A stretch of 64,000 bases of DNA from Proteles cristata cristata (taxonomy: Eukaryota > Chordata > Mammalia > Carnivora > Hyaenidae), in NCBI GenBank assembly GCA_017311185.1, contig JAESUZ010000138.1, positions 21,588 through 85,587 on the forward strand. Direction: 5' to 3'. The position numbers were made by a program, and so were the translations under genes. Below, in pieces: positions 1 through 11,110 of this stretch; position 1 is the stretch's first letter; each line of letters begins with the position of its first letter. The notes below the pieces were generated by a model. That model saw only the letters and a list, made by a program, of their open reading frames with translations. It was not told where the DNA came from and did no database searches.

Positions 1-138
1 TATGATCCAGCAATTCCACTTCTGGGTATTTATCCAAAGAAAGCAAAAAACACTAACTCAAAAAGATATCTGCGCTCCCATGTTCGTTGCAGTATTATTT
101 ATAATAGCCAAGATGTGGAAACAACCTAAGTGTTCACT

Positions 139-166
139 GATGGATGGATGGATGGATGGATGGATA
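139..166. repeat. (GGAT)n microsatellite
   Basis: About six GGAT units grown within the LINE-1 'gatgaatggata' segment. Confidence 0.9.
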
Positions 167-585
167 AAGGAAATGTGGTATATGTACACAATGAAATATT
201 ATTCAGCCATAAAAAGAAGGAAATCTTGCCATTTGAACAACGTAGATAGATTTCAAAGGTATCACGCTAAGTGAAACATCAGAAGAAGACAAATACCGTA
301 TGATCCTACTTATATATGGAAACTATAAAAACAAAAACACAAACCAAAAAAAAAAAAAACCCCACCAAAACCCCCAAATTTATACATGTAGAGAACAGAT
401 TGGTGACAACCAGAAGCAGTGGGGAAAAGGTGAAATGGGTAAAGGGGGTCAAAAGGTGTAAACTTCTGGTTATAAAATAAATAAGTCATGGGGGGATGTA
501 ATGTACAGCATGGTGATTATAGTTAGTAATACTATATGGCATATTTGAAAGTTGCTAACAGGGTAAATCTCAAAAGTTTTCATTA

Positions 586-793
586 GAGGACACCTGGGTG
601 GCCCAGTTGGTTGAACACCTGACTCTTGATTTCAGCTCAGGTCATGATCCCAGGATGGTGGGATCGAGACCCACGTTGCGCTCTGGGTTGAGCATGGAGC
701 CCGCTTGGGATTCTTTCTCCCTCCCTCTGCCCCACCCCTGCTCGCATGCACCTGTGTGTATGCTCTCTCTCTCTTTCTAAGTTAAAAAAAGAA
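586..793 (+). mobile_element. Feline SINE inside the LINE-1 3' UTR
   Basis: 'acacctgggtggcccagttg' to a CT-rich 3' part and A-rich tail. It is flanked by a 12-base target duplication, aaaagttttcat at 573-584 and again at 794-805. Confidence 0.92.
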
Positions 794-969
794 AAAAGTT
801 TTCATCACAAGAAAAAACGTTTTCTAATTATATGGCGATGGATGTTAACTAGGTTTACTATGGTGATCATTTTGCAATATATACAAATATTGAGTCATTA
901 TGTTGTACACTTAAAACTAAAATAATGTTATATGTCAATTTTTAAAAATTATTAAAAAAATAGAAGTTC

Positions 970-1180
970 TGGGGCGCCTAGGTCGTTCAGTCGGGTAAGT
1001 GTCCAACTTCAGTTCATGGTTAATGAGTTTGAGCCCCACATCGGGCTCTGTGCTGACAGCTCAGAGCCTGGAGCTTGCTTCGGATTTTGTGTCTCCCTCT
1101 CTCTCTGCCCCCTCCCCTATTTATGCTCTCTCCCTCTCTCTCTCAAAAATATACAACCATTTAAAAAATTAAAAAATATA
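970..1180 (+). mobile_element. Feline SINE
   Basis: 'ggggcgcctaggtcgttcag', 'gagtttgagccccacatcgg', CT-rich run and A-rich end, inserted at the end of the LINE-1. Confidence 0.9.
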
Positions 1181-1384
1181 TATATTCTTCATGGATTATA
1201 ACTATGTAAACTATACATTGGTGCAGAGAACATGACTGAGTGGGGAACCACCAATAATCGTATAATGGTACTGATCGGGCCCTTTTCTGTAAATCAGTTT
1301 AGCTGTTGAATCCATTGGGAGAAGCTAGGTAATGCTGAGGGGACAAGTAATTCTTAAATCACAAGGACTGAAACAACCAGTTTA

Positions 1385-1554
1385 CTTATTTATTTTTAAC
1401 ATTTACTTATTTTTGAGAGGGGAGGAGGGGCAGAGAGAGGGAGACAGAGGCTCCAAAGTGGGCTGCGGGGCTCGAACTCATGAACTTGTGAGATGGTGAC
1501 CTGAGCCAAAATCAAGAGTCTACCGTTTAACCAACTGAACGGCCCAGACGCCCC
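1385..1554 (-). mobile_element. Feline SINE, reverse
   Basis: A reversed SINE ending 'acggcccagacgcccc'. A perfect 16-base target duplication tgaaacaaccagttta lies at 1369-1384 and 1555-1570. Confidence 0.93.
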
Positions 1555-1570
1555 TGAAACAACCAGTTTA

Positions 1571-2150
1571 ACTCTGACTCACTCTTCAGGTGTATCGTGT
1601 GTAGGCAGAAACCTATGCTCATCATAGTCACGGGGGGATTCGCACTGAAGCCAAGCTTGAGCCAGAGGAAGAGAGTTCTGGAGGGTCTTGGACCAGTCAT
1701 GAAATGCTCAGGCCTGTCAGTGCGCTTGCACTTCTGCTCTTCACTCTTAGACCAGGACCAGACCCAGGAGCCCCCCGCCCACCCACCCACAATGAGGGCT
1801 GCCGGTGCCAATTCAGCCACAAGCCCAGAAGGCGGAGAGCTGGAAGCACTTGGCAAGTCGCGTTAATGATTATCACAGATGCACAATGAAGACGCTTTAA
1901 CTGCATCAACATTGGTGAGAGAATTTTTATAAGCTGTCCTTCCAGGAAAAAAAAAACGTTCTATGTCTCTAAAAGCCTTTGTATTTCCGATTAGACTGTA
2001 AATTCCTTGAGTGCAAGCAGAGTTCCTTCCTTCTTGGGGAGCTCCCACGGGCCTATCACAGGGCTGGGCCCATCCGAAGCATGAGAGAGAGCAGGAGTTG
2101 TGCTAATCATGCCGGCAGCTGACATGCTCCCCATGTGCGATGCACTGCAC
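1571..2150. other. Intergenic, mostly unique; weak L2 3' end near 1985-2110
   Basis: No gene is supported. 'agactgtaaattccttgagtg' to 'cacagggctgggccc' resembles the end of an L2. Confidence 0.5.
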
Positions 2151-2350
2151 CGTCTGATCACAGCACTTATTAACTCACCAGGCATGGTTCTCTGCATCTA
2201 AAACGGATTCCTGCACTGAATCCTCACCAAAAAAACCTTTGAGGCCAGTGCTATCATTATCCCCATTTTACAGATAAAGGCACTGAGGCACAGAGACGTT
2301 AAGTGATTTGCCCCGGATCGCTGCAAGGAAGAGGCAGAGCTAGGAGCGCA
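2150..2350 (+). repeat. MIR element
   Basis: Forward MIR: 'gcacttattaactcacc', 'tcattatccccattttacag', 'aggcacagagacgttaagtg'. Confidence 0.85.
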
Positions 2351-2469
2351 TGGGATCTTTTGCTCCTGCACAAACTCTGGAGCCAGGAACGGAGAGAGAA
2401 AAGGCAGGCTCCCTGCCTCAGGGGCCTCACAGTCTGGTGCCGGCACTAGGACAGTCAGTGGGGCCCCTG

Positions 2470-2875
2470 CGGCAGGCTGAATGATGGCGCCCAAAGGTGC
2501 GCACGTTCCAACCCCTGGATCTAGAGGCCGTCTTGAGGTTATCTTGGAGATTACCCTGGATTCCCCAAGGCAGGCCTAGTGTAATCACAAGGGTCCTTAT
2601 AAATGAAAGAGGCAGGAGGGTGAGAGACGTGACGACCAAAGCAGAGGTTGGCATGATGTGGCCACAAGCCAGGGAGTGCTAGCAGCCTCCAGAAACTGCA
2701 GGAGGCGAGGGCAGATTCTCCCCTGGAGCCTCCGGAAGGAAGCATCCTTGCTGGCACCCTGATTTTAGCCCCTTAACACTCATCTTGGACTCTTGATCTC
2801 TAGAACCGTGAGAGAATAAAGACGCTGTCTTAAGCCACTGGGTTGTAGTCATTTGTTAAGGGGCAGCAAGAAAAC
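2470..2875 (+). repeat. Old medium-reiterated repeat ('gaatgatggcgcccaaa' family)
   Basis: The text from 'ggctgaatgatggcgcccaa' through 'tgtaatcacaagggtcctt' and 'gccacaagccagggagtgct' to 'accgtgagagaataaagacg' matches a common old mammalian repeat. The name is not assigned. Confidence 0.6.
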
Positions 2876-2879
2876 TAAT

Positions 2880-3690
2880 CAACCCACCTTTCCGTTTCTC
2901 TCTACACAAACCTAGTAACTCCTGCGCTCCCCCTGCACCCTGCCCCCAGCCTCTCATGCCTCCTTGGGGTGGAGGCTGAGAAAGAGCTGGGAGAGAGAGG
3001 GGAGACACTGTCCCATTGCAGTTACCATGGGATGTGACCCACTTTGCCCACCCTGTTGCAGGGGTCCTGGGCAACTCCAGGCTCTGTCTCTAGAGCCCGA
3101 GTCCGCAGCCACAGCCTTCCCCATCACCCTCCCCACTGCTGGAGATGGCCTTTCCCCGCACCCAGGCTGGGCCCCCCATTGCACCCCAGGCTGGTGCACT
3201 GCCCACCCCATGGGCCAGGCCCTCATTGTCTCTTCTGAGTCAGCAGAAGGGGAGCGTGTGCCTGGCAGAGGGACAGAGCCAGAGACCTGTCAGACACCAG
3301 CCAGGAGGCAGGCAGAAGTGGGGAGCTAGAGAGAGGAAATAGCTGGCGGAGGGTGGGGGGGCTGGGGGTGGGGGGGCTGGGGGTAGGAATAGAGTCACAG
3401 AGTCAGAGCAGGAGCGGGGAGCAGGAGGAGGAGCTGAGATACGCATCCAGCAGGTCTGTTTCCTTTATCCACAACGAAAACAGCGCCGTGTGCAAACATA
3501 ATAAGCGGACAGCTGGCTTACCAGAGCGGGGCCAGGCACCGGACCCAATTCCTGGTCCAACTGGCAGTGGCAAGCGCCCCATGTCACAGCATAAAACCCA
3601 TGCTCCTTTCTGTGCCTGGGTCAGCTCAGACCTCATTACCTACCCCCCCACCCCACCCCACCCCACCCCCGGCCGCAGTCACTCTGGCCC
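2880..3690. other. Intergenic unique sequence with a G-rich tandem
   Basis: No gene recognised. 3348-3388 is a tandem G-rich unit (CTGGGGGTGGGGGGG). 3425-3535 has a mixed-composition, repeat-free stretch that may be conserved non-coding DNA. Confidence 0.5.
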
Positions 3691-3930
3691 AAGCCCTCTC
3701 CTATCTCTAGGCCTTTGCACCTGCGGTTTGCTGTGCCTGGCACGCCCTTCCCCAGACCACCCACCTCTCTTCCACTCAGGTCTCTGCACAGGCGACAATG
3801 GCTCACTACATCACTCGGTGACTCCATTTCTCTCCGTAGCATTTATCGCAACCTGACACTGGACCAGGTAAGTCTTTGTTTAATGTCTGTTCTCCCCAGC
3901 TGGGACAGAACGGCACGGATGGGTCCCAGG
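3690..3930 (+). repeat. L2 fragment
   Basis: 'aggcctttgcacctgcggtt', 'cacgcccttcccc' and 'catttatcgcaacctgacac' follow the L2 3' region. Confidence 0.75.
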
Positions 3931-3974
3931 GTCTCCGTACCCTACCGTCCGATCCAGCAGCCAGGAGGCCCAGG

Positions 3975-4150
3975 GGGCTATTTAAGTTTACTTTCACATT
4001 AATTACAATTAAATGAAACCGAAACTGGGCTCCTCTGTCTCAGTGGCCATATTTCCAGCCCTCAGGAGCCACACGTGGCTGGTGGCTACCAGACTGAACG
4101 GTGCAGATCTGGGTCATTTCCATCATCTTAACTTTGTGTCAGAAACCGAC
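3975..4150 (+). repeat. hAT-Charlie-type DNA transposon fragment
   Basis: 'ggctatttaagtttactttc', 'aggagccacacgtggctggt' and 'catttccatcatcttaac' match a non-autonomous hAT repeat. The subfamily is uncertain. Confidence 0.65.
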
Positions 4151-7100
4151 TAACATAACGCAGGCGGAAGCGGCATGGAAGGTGTTGTGTCAACACTGGC
4201 GGCTTCATACAGAACAGGACTAATTGTGAGGCTCTCTCTGCCCCCTGCCTCCCAGGTGCCCCTCACTCTCCCTTCTTGCCTGCCTCCCCCCTGCCTCTTC
4301 CCCAGGCTCACGTCTCTGTTCCCTGTGCTCCCTCAGTGGGGTGGATGTCCCTCCTGGATGCCCCCACCCCCCAGCCCTGACCTTCCCCGAATGCATTTAC
4401 TGGATTCTAATTACTTCTCTGCGAGCCTTCCCACAAGCCGGGAGCTTCCGAGGAACTGGGAAGTGCCTTTTATCTCAACTGCCAGAGTCGCCACAAAAAC
4501 CTCAGTAAATGTTGGCTCCTGGTGGGGCTTTCATCTTTGTCCATTCTCCATTCGCCCGGTGTCCATAGTTCGAGATTCCCCATCTCCATGCCGGGTCAGA
4601 GGACCCCCACCCCTCCCCGAGCCCGTGGAGCCAGGTGTCTGTGCCCTGTGGTTGCCGGAGGGGGGGTGGGGAAGCTGGCAAGGAAAAGGTGGCCCCCCTT
4701 TGACAGTCCTTTGTGTCTCTTGGCCTTACTGTCACGTGGTTTTCCTCATGCAGTCTTAGCAACATGACAAGTCAACACGTGACCTTTTACATTGTGAAAA
4801 AGGCTCTGCTTCTTTTGGGTGCATGTGCCCAGGGGAAGCCCTATGCTGCCCCATGGCACATCCCTCTGCCTCCTGCCATATAGGACAGGCCCCCGTGGAG
4901 GGCCCCTGTTGCCCCCAGACTCCCCATCTCCCTCCTTGGGGTTCTGGCCCAGGTAGCAGGGATCTGGGTAGGGTCAGGGGTGCAAGGAGAGAGCAGAGCC
5001 CCAGGCCATGTGAAGGCAGGAGGGAGGGCACCCCGTGGGTTGTGTCTCCCACACACTCCACCTCTCCCCACCCCAGCCCCCACCCCAGGCCGCTCTATGA
5101 GGATTCTGGGCCATCTGGTCCAGGCTCAGACTGAGCAGGAAGCCACTCTGTAGCTGTCCCCTTCAGCCTCCCTAGACCCTTCCACTCTGAGCCTGGGGGG
5201 GTCTCCTACCTCCACGTGACGCCAGCAGGGGAGCCAGCCCCTCAAACAGCTCAAGGGCTGGGGGAGGGGTGGGGGTTGCTCCAGAAGGGCCAAGCAACTT
5301 GGATACACACTCATGGCTTCCAGGTCTGAGAATGCCCGCTCTTCCCACTGCCCCATACTTGAGCCTGAGCCGTCAGGAGTTGCCTTTTTCCAGGGAAGGA
5401 CTAGTCCATAAGCCTTTAGCCAGCTCCTGATTAGAAACCAGAGTAGGCTCGTACCCTAGACACAGGTAGAATTGGTGGGGGTTAGTGTGGGCCAAGGGAG
5501 CACTGCTGAGGGAGTCTGGCCTTCCCTGATTCCCTGAGACTGAGTTGGAGTGTTCAAAGCCCAGTGCCAGGCTGTCTTGGGCTCCTTAATAAAGACCCTC
5601 CACTACTGTCCACTACCCTTGAAGGCCGGGTCTCAGGGGATACAGACGGTCTTGGGCTGGAGCCTGGAGAAGGCACAGCGACCTCGCCACCACCATCAGG
5701 CTCCCAGAGAAGCACCAGAGCACTGGCCAGGGGACAGGCATTGCCCCACTTTGTATTCCTATTGGCTGGTGGGGGAGGGGTCATCCCTTTCTCCAGGGGC
5801 TCCTCCTTTGGCACAGGAGTGTCCCATCTCCGTGGGACCTCCGGGGTTTCTCTGTGGCATGCATCATTCTCTCCATCCCACCGTCGTCCACGGCAGAGGC
5901 GGGGCGGGGAGGGGCGCACCAGAAACACAGGCTCCCTGAGTGCAATTCCGTTAATTCTGGGGCCTCCTTGCTCGGCACGCCAGAGCTGTGGAGAAACCTC
6001 ATACCCTCCAGAGGAGGTAACGCAGCCCGCAGGGAGAGGAGAGGAGAGGTAACGCAGCCCGCAGGGAGAGGAGGCCTCCCGAGGCCATGCGGGAAGTGGG
6101 GGCCAAAGCCTCCTGCTGACCGAACCTGTGATTTGGGGGCTTACAAACCGGCATGGCAGCCTGAGTGTGCACTTGGTCCGGCATCTGCACGCAGGGCGTG
6201 TGTGCTTGTTTGGGTGACTGGGTTCTCTTGCGTCCGTTGAGTCAGAAACCTGCTCTCTCCCCTCTTTCAGACCTGCTGCTCTGACTGAAACTGGAAACTT
6301 CTCTGTGGTAGCATTTCCTGGTTAAGCTCCCAAGCTCCCAAATGCTCCTCTGAGGAAGTGAACATCTGTCCATCTGCTGGCTGCCCAGCACCCAAACTCC
6401 CTACCTCTTCAAGGGGTCCCCAGTGTGTGACCCTGGCCTGGAGGCAGAGCCCCAGCCCGTTCTGGAAGCCACAGGGCTGCAGACAAGCCCCCTCCCCCTC
6501 CCCCAGCAGCGGGCCTGCGGGCCTACAAGCCACCTTCGTCAAAGGATGTTATTTTTACCTAGGATTTCGTTTTTCCATTAACAAACATGCAAATTGGCTT
6601 TTTTTTTTTTTTGAGGGTACAGTCTTCTGAATTTTAACACATGTGTAGAGATTCTTGTAACTACCACAATGGACAGTTCCATTATCCAAAAAACTCCCTC
6701 ATACTATCCATTTGCCCAGGATCTTGACCTGGAGAGAGCGATACAGAGAAGTGGGGCTGTTAAAATTATTCACGATGTGCCAGAGTCCACAGGAGGCCTG
6801 TGTGAGAGAGAGCAGTGTCCGTCCCCTGCCCGAGCTGGGCTGCTCTGGGCATGGCTCTGCCTTCCCGGCCTTCCCCCCCTCCTTCACCAGCCTTTCTTGT
6901 TTCTGGGAATGTTCTAAGCCTGCTTCTCCAGCCTTCTCATCAATCCAAGGAGCTACGAAGTGTCCTCCCAATAAATTCCTTCCGTTCTTGAGTCGGACAG
7001 TTTTGGGGTTTGTTGTTGTGTTTTTTATTTTGTTGTGTGTTGTGTCCAGTGTGCTGTGTAATCCCTGAGGATTTCAGGTGGGTCTGGGGTCTGGGGAAGG

Positions 7101-8310
7101 AAACTCCCCAGGGATGTACAGAGCCAGAGAAAAATGGCATCTTTTGGGATTTCCAGGGAAGGAGAGGTCCTGCCCTTGGGCCCTTCCTTGGGGACAGGTG
7201 CCTCGGCCAGTCATTTCAGGGGGATGATGACAGAAGACAGAGCTTGCCCTAGCCACCATGCACCTGCCCCCCACCAGCAACCCCACTTCTCTGTGGCCTG
7301 GGTCTTAATGTCCCCAATATCACAGCCTGAGCCTGAGACCAAACCAGCTGCCTTCCCTTATTCAAGAAGTGGAGCCCCTGCCGGGAAAATCTGAGGGAGG
7401 GGGGGATTATTTTCAACTTGGGGCCCCCCTGCAGCCTGGAGCAGGGGCAGTGTGGGGGCGGTGGGGGCGGGGGCGGCTGCCCAGCTCCTCCTTCCGGAGG
7501 TTGGCGGGGGAAGGTTTCCATGGAAACAGCAGCTCTGGTATCTCCAGAGATTTGGAGGGAAACTGGCTCTAAAAAATCACCATCTTCGTTTCTAGGGGGA
7601 AGCAGCACAGCTTGGCAGAGAAGAGAGGAGCTTCGGGGCGAGCGGGTCCTGGAAAAAGAGTTGGTGTCCCCGCGGGGCCCTCGGGCACCTGGTCAGTGCC
7701 CTCCCGCGTCCCCCCTCCAAGTCCACCCCTCCAGTGCCCTCTCTCTCTGCAGCTTCTTGTGGCCCAGAGCTGCGCTGCCTCCTCCCCAACTTCTGTTACT
7801 TTCCACCCATCCCCCCTCCTGGGGGGGGGCAAATCCTGGCCCCCCACTGTGCTCCTCGGTGCCCCTCCCCTTGCAGCCCCCCTCCCTTCCCTCACGTACT
7901 GTGGCGACGCCCCTGCCCAGCCCCCAGCACACCGTCCCCTCCCCTCAGTACAGCCTTGGAGAGAAAGGGAGACACCCGCGGAGACTCTTGCTGGGGAGTT
8001 AATCAAAGTGTCCGTGGCTTCTCATGTTCCTGTCCCCTCCCTGGGGAGGCTTGGGGGTGGGGACCAGCCTGAGTGTGACCGGTGGAGGGGCAACATCAAA
8101 CATGCAGCCTCTAGGCGTGTACAGACCTGAAACCAACTGCAACACTCGCTTTTAATATGGCTTTTCTAGCAGTTTTCCTCTCTGGGCAGCGCCCCCCATC
8201 ACTGCCAAGAATCTTCCCGAACTCCTGGTGGAACAAAGGCCCTTGCCAACCTGTTCCCAGAAAGGGAATTCACCCCTGTCCTTTCCACTTTCAGGCCCCA
8301 TCCCACACAA
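4150..8310. other. Intergenic unique sequence, no gene seen
   Basis: About 4.2 kb of GC-rich, mostly unrepeated sequence. ORFs are frequent only because stops are rare at this composition; none has a recognisable domain. A 32-base tandem duplication lies at 6015-6078, a T run at 6600-6612 and a G-rich run at 7440-7475. Confidence 0.5.
6015..6078 (+). repeat. 32-base tandem duplication
   Basis: The unit AGGTAACGCAGCCCGCAGGG plus a GAGAGG tail occurs twice head to tail. Confidence 0.9.
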
Positions 8311-8311
8311 A

Positions 8312-8357
8312 TATTCATTCATTCATTCATTCATTCATTCATTCATTCATTCATTCA
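8312..8357. repeat. (ATTC)n microsatellite
   Basis: About eleven perfect ATTC units forming the end of the reversed L2. Confidence 0.97.
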
Positions 8358-8676
8358 AGAATGATTAACTCGGCACTTACTTTGTGCCAGGCACTGTTCT
8401 AGGTGTGGAAGACACAGATAGGATATGGGGATGGGGGCGGTGGAGGAAACAGACCAAAAAACCCCAGTCCTTGTGGAGCTTATACTTTGGGGAGGGAGGA
8501 GGTGAGGGGTGGGAGAGAGACAGAGACAGAGAGAACGAGAGTAAACAAACAATAAGCACATGATACGTCAAAAATGATGAAATGCTCTGGAGAAAAACAA
8601 AGCAGGAAGAGAGAGAATGTTTGTTTCAGGGTAGTTTGGGGGGTGGGAGAGGCTGCAATTTAAATGAGGTGCTCAG

Positions 8677-8710
8677 AAATGTGACAATAAACGATTTGTA
8701 AAAAAAAAAA
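8677..8710 (+). mobile_element. Short A-tailed insertion
   Basis: A ~34-base insert ending in a run of 12 A, bounded by two copies of aaatgaggtgctcag (8662-8676 and 8709-8723). It looks like a heavily 5'-truncated LINE-1-driven insertion. Confidence 0.6.
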
Positions 8711-8723
8711 ATGAGGTGCTCAG

Positions 8724-8940
8724 AGGGGCGCCTGGGTGGTATACTCAGTTAAGTATCTGACTCTCCATATTAGCTCAGGTCACAATCTCACTGTTCTGAG
8801 TTCAAGCGCCACATTGGGCTCTTCACTGATGGCTTGGAGCCTACTTGGGATTCTTTCTCTCCCTCCCTCCCTCTCTCTCTCTCCCTCTCTCAAAATAAAT
8901 TAATAAGCTTTAGTAAATAAATAAATAAATAAATAAATAA
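8724..8940 (+). mobile_element. Feline SINE
   Basis: 'aggggcgcctgggtggtata' to an (AAAT)n tail, bounded by the same ggtgctcag target word at 8715-8723 and 8941-8949. Confidence 0.93.
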
Positions 8941-8949
8941 GGTGCTCAG

Positions 8950-9070
8950 ATTTTGGACACTAACCCTTTATCCAATAAGGATGACTCACAGGGTTCTACT
9001 CCTGAAGCCAAACCTACACTGTATGTTAACTAACTTGAGAATTAAATAAATAAGTAAATAAATAAGATAA
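8950..9070 (+). mobile_element. LINE-1 3' end, severely truncated
   Basis: 'gggttctactcctgaagcca' and 'cactgtatgttaactaact' are the end of the same LINE-1 type seen at 34371-35270. It has an A-rich tail and a third copy of the target word at 9071-9079. Confidence 0.8.
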
Positions 9071-9339
9071 GGTGCTCAGGGAGGGTCTTACTGAAAGGTG
9101 ATGGTTGATAATGGCCTGCAGAAGGTGAGAGGGATGCAGATTTCTAGGGAAAGAGCACTCCAAGCAGAAGGAAGAGCACATGCAAAGGCCCTGGGGCAGA
9201 GTGTGCCAGGCATTTGCAGGGAGAACAGTGTGGCTGGAGTAGAGTGAGCAAAGGGGAAGGCAGTCAGGAATAAGGTGAAATATAAGAGGGTAAAGGTAGG
9301 TGGAACAGATGCCCTAGGCTTTTCTGACTACCATAAGGG

Positions 9340-10300
9340 CTTTTTACTAAAGTATCAAAGACCCTCTACTATGCAACCCTATTTTGTGTATGCTACGGGG
9401 CTCCTAAGTTCAGATGGGAAGGACTATAAAGAGATCTTAGCCTTCTAGTACTCTGATCACCCCAGATGAAGAGGCAGGAGCTTGCGCCCATGGTTAATTC
9501 CCTGTATCCCCCCTCCCGGTTTGGAGTTGGGTCTGAAAGCTTAGTGCGGGTATGTCTGCTGACCACACTGCAGAGAGCCCTAGGGGCTGACCTTCGACCT
9601 CACAGCCAGGTCTCCTGCCACCAGGGACCTCTGCCCTTTGTTCCCCCCCACTGGGCCCTGTGGAGTTGTGGCGTCAGGTGCTGCAGCAGCGGCCGTATAA
9701 TTATGGTGATGATTTCACAACATGCGGCTTTCTCTTCTCTTATCACCTCCCAGTGCGAAATAAACCGTTCAATAATTAATTGACAAAGATGAACTTGTTG
9801 TCCTCAGCCAGGCTGGGAGGGTGGGGGTGGCCACAGCCTCCGCAGACAAATGATGTGAGAAGTAATTGCCCTAGGAGAGGAGGCGAGAGGTATTAAGATC
9901 AGATTTGCAAGGTCCTTTCCAAGAGCCCGTGGGCACCAGGCGACGGCAACTGCTGGGATTTACGTTGTTAATTCATCACTAATTAATGTTCGAAATTGCG
10001 CCTGACAGGAGGGGAAATAAACGCAGACGTATCTGCAGAGATACAGAGACAGAGGCTGGGAACAAAGAGAGACAAAATGGAGGGGGGGAGGGGACACACA
10101 AGGAAACACTTGAGAGGCCCAGAGAGATGCAGGGGCGGAGCACAGGAGCCAGAAGCCAGGTGTGAGTTCCCTATCATGTGTGGGACTGAGATGGGCCACC
10201 TCTCCTCTCTGGGCCTTAGTTTCATAGTCTGTAAAATGGGACTGTGCAACGATCTCTGAAACTCCTTCTAGCTCTGATAATGTTGTTGGTCCCAACTTCA
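9340..10300. other. Intergenic; candidate conserved non-coding element
   Basis: No gene seen. 9680-9790 and 9950-10040 are AT-rich islands with several TAATTA/ATTAAT homeodomain-type words in otherwise GC-rich, repeat-free sequence. 10155-10290 has a weak reversed MIR. Confidence 0.4.
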
Positions 10301-10325
10301 AAATAGATCCAAAATGACTTGGCAG

Positions 10326-10327
<2 letters not shown>

Positions 10328-10361
<34 letters not shown>
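10328..10361. repeat. (GT)n microsatellite
   Basis: About 17 perfect GT units. Confidence 0.97.
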
Positions 10362-10389
10362 ACGCGCTCATGTGTGTACACATGCTCCA

Positions 10390-11110
10390 TCGCCATCACT
10401 GTGGTCCAGGCCACCATTGTCTCTTGCCTGGATTATTGCATCTGCTTCTACTCTTGTCCCCTCTATAGTCTACTCTGCACAGAGCAGCCAGATGGATCTA
10501 TAATAAAAGTTAAAGCTGTGAGGGGCGCCTGGGTGGCTCAGTCGGTTAAGCGTCCAACATCGGCTCAGATCATGATCTTGTGGTCTGTGAGTTCAAGCCC
10601 CGTGTTGAGCTCTGTGCTGCCAGCTCAGAGCCTGGAGCCTGCTTTGGATTCTGTGTCTCCCTTTCTCTCTACCCCTCTCCCTGCTCACACGCTCTCTCCT
10701 TCAAAAATAAATAAACATTAAAAAAAGTTAATGCTGTGAAAAAGGTCCAAAAGCCCTATACCTGGTGCCTGGTGCTACCTCTCCAGTCATATCAGCCTCT
10801 TTATTGTTTCCAGTGCCTCAGGACCTTTGCTCTTGCTGTTCTCTTGGCCTGGAAAGTTCTTCCTCCACATGTCTGCCTGGTTCACTCCTTCTCTTCATTC
10901 GGGTCTCTGCTCCTCTCAGAGAGGCCTTCCTGGCCCACGTCATGTGAATGGTCGGCCCCCACTCCACCCCAGCGCTTATCCCCCGGTGTTTCACTTCTCT
11001 GGAATGCCAGCTCTGTGAGCCGGGATGTCGTCTCGTGTTGCTGGCTGAATGAAGGAAGCGCCTGCACCCGGATCAGCTCTGGGCACCAGATAGGTGCTCA
11101 GTGACGAGAC
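10390..11110 (+). repeat. L2 element, forward, split by a SINE
   Basis: 'gtctcttgcctggattattg', 'tagtctactctgcacagagc' before the SINE, and 'tcaggacctttgctcttgct', 'gagaggccttcctggcccac' after it, follow L2 in order. Confidence 0.85.
10522..10723 (+). mobile_element. Feline SINE inside L2
   Basis: A full-length SINE with the near-consensus start GCGCCTGGGTGGCTCAGTCG. Target duplication aaagttaaagctgtga at 10506-10521, repeated with one change at 10724-10739. Confidence 0.95.

Larger units (their letters stand above)
1..960 (+). mobile_element. LINE-1 3' end (ORF2 C-terminus and 3' UTR remnant)
   Basis: The window opens inside a LINE-1. Bases 2-274 encode the ORF2 C-terminal signature ([32 protein letters not shown]), then a 3' UTR to about 960 ending in an A-rich tail. 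ORF2 would be the reverse transcriptase/endonuclease protein; only its last ~90 residues are here, cut by the window edge, with a stop right after. A (GGAT)n expansion disrupts the frame region at 139-166, and a SINE interrupts the 3' UTR. The copy is dead. Confidence 0.88.
8312..9340 (-). repeat. L2 element, reverse, split by three insertions
   Basis: It starts with an (ATTC)n expansion, the reversed TGAATGAA end of L2, then 'tgtgccaggcactgttctag' and continues to 8676. It resumes at about 9080 with 'gggagggtcttactg' and 'agagcactccaagcagaagg'. Between the two pieces are three stacked insertions. Confidence 0.8.

Noticed and set aside
8312..8357. CRISPR-like regular repeat
   Set aside because: A plain (ATTC)n microsatellite at the end of an L2 in a mammalian genome.
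10522..10723. tRNA gene from A- and B-box-like words in SINEs
   Set aside because: The words belong to the tRNA-derived head of feline SINEs; no cloverleaf can be closed.
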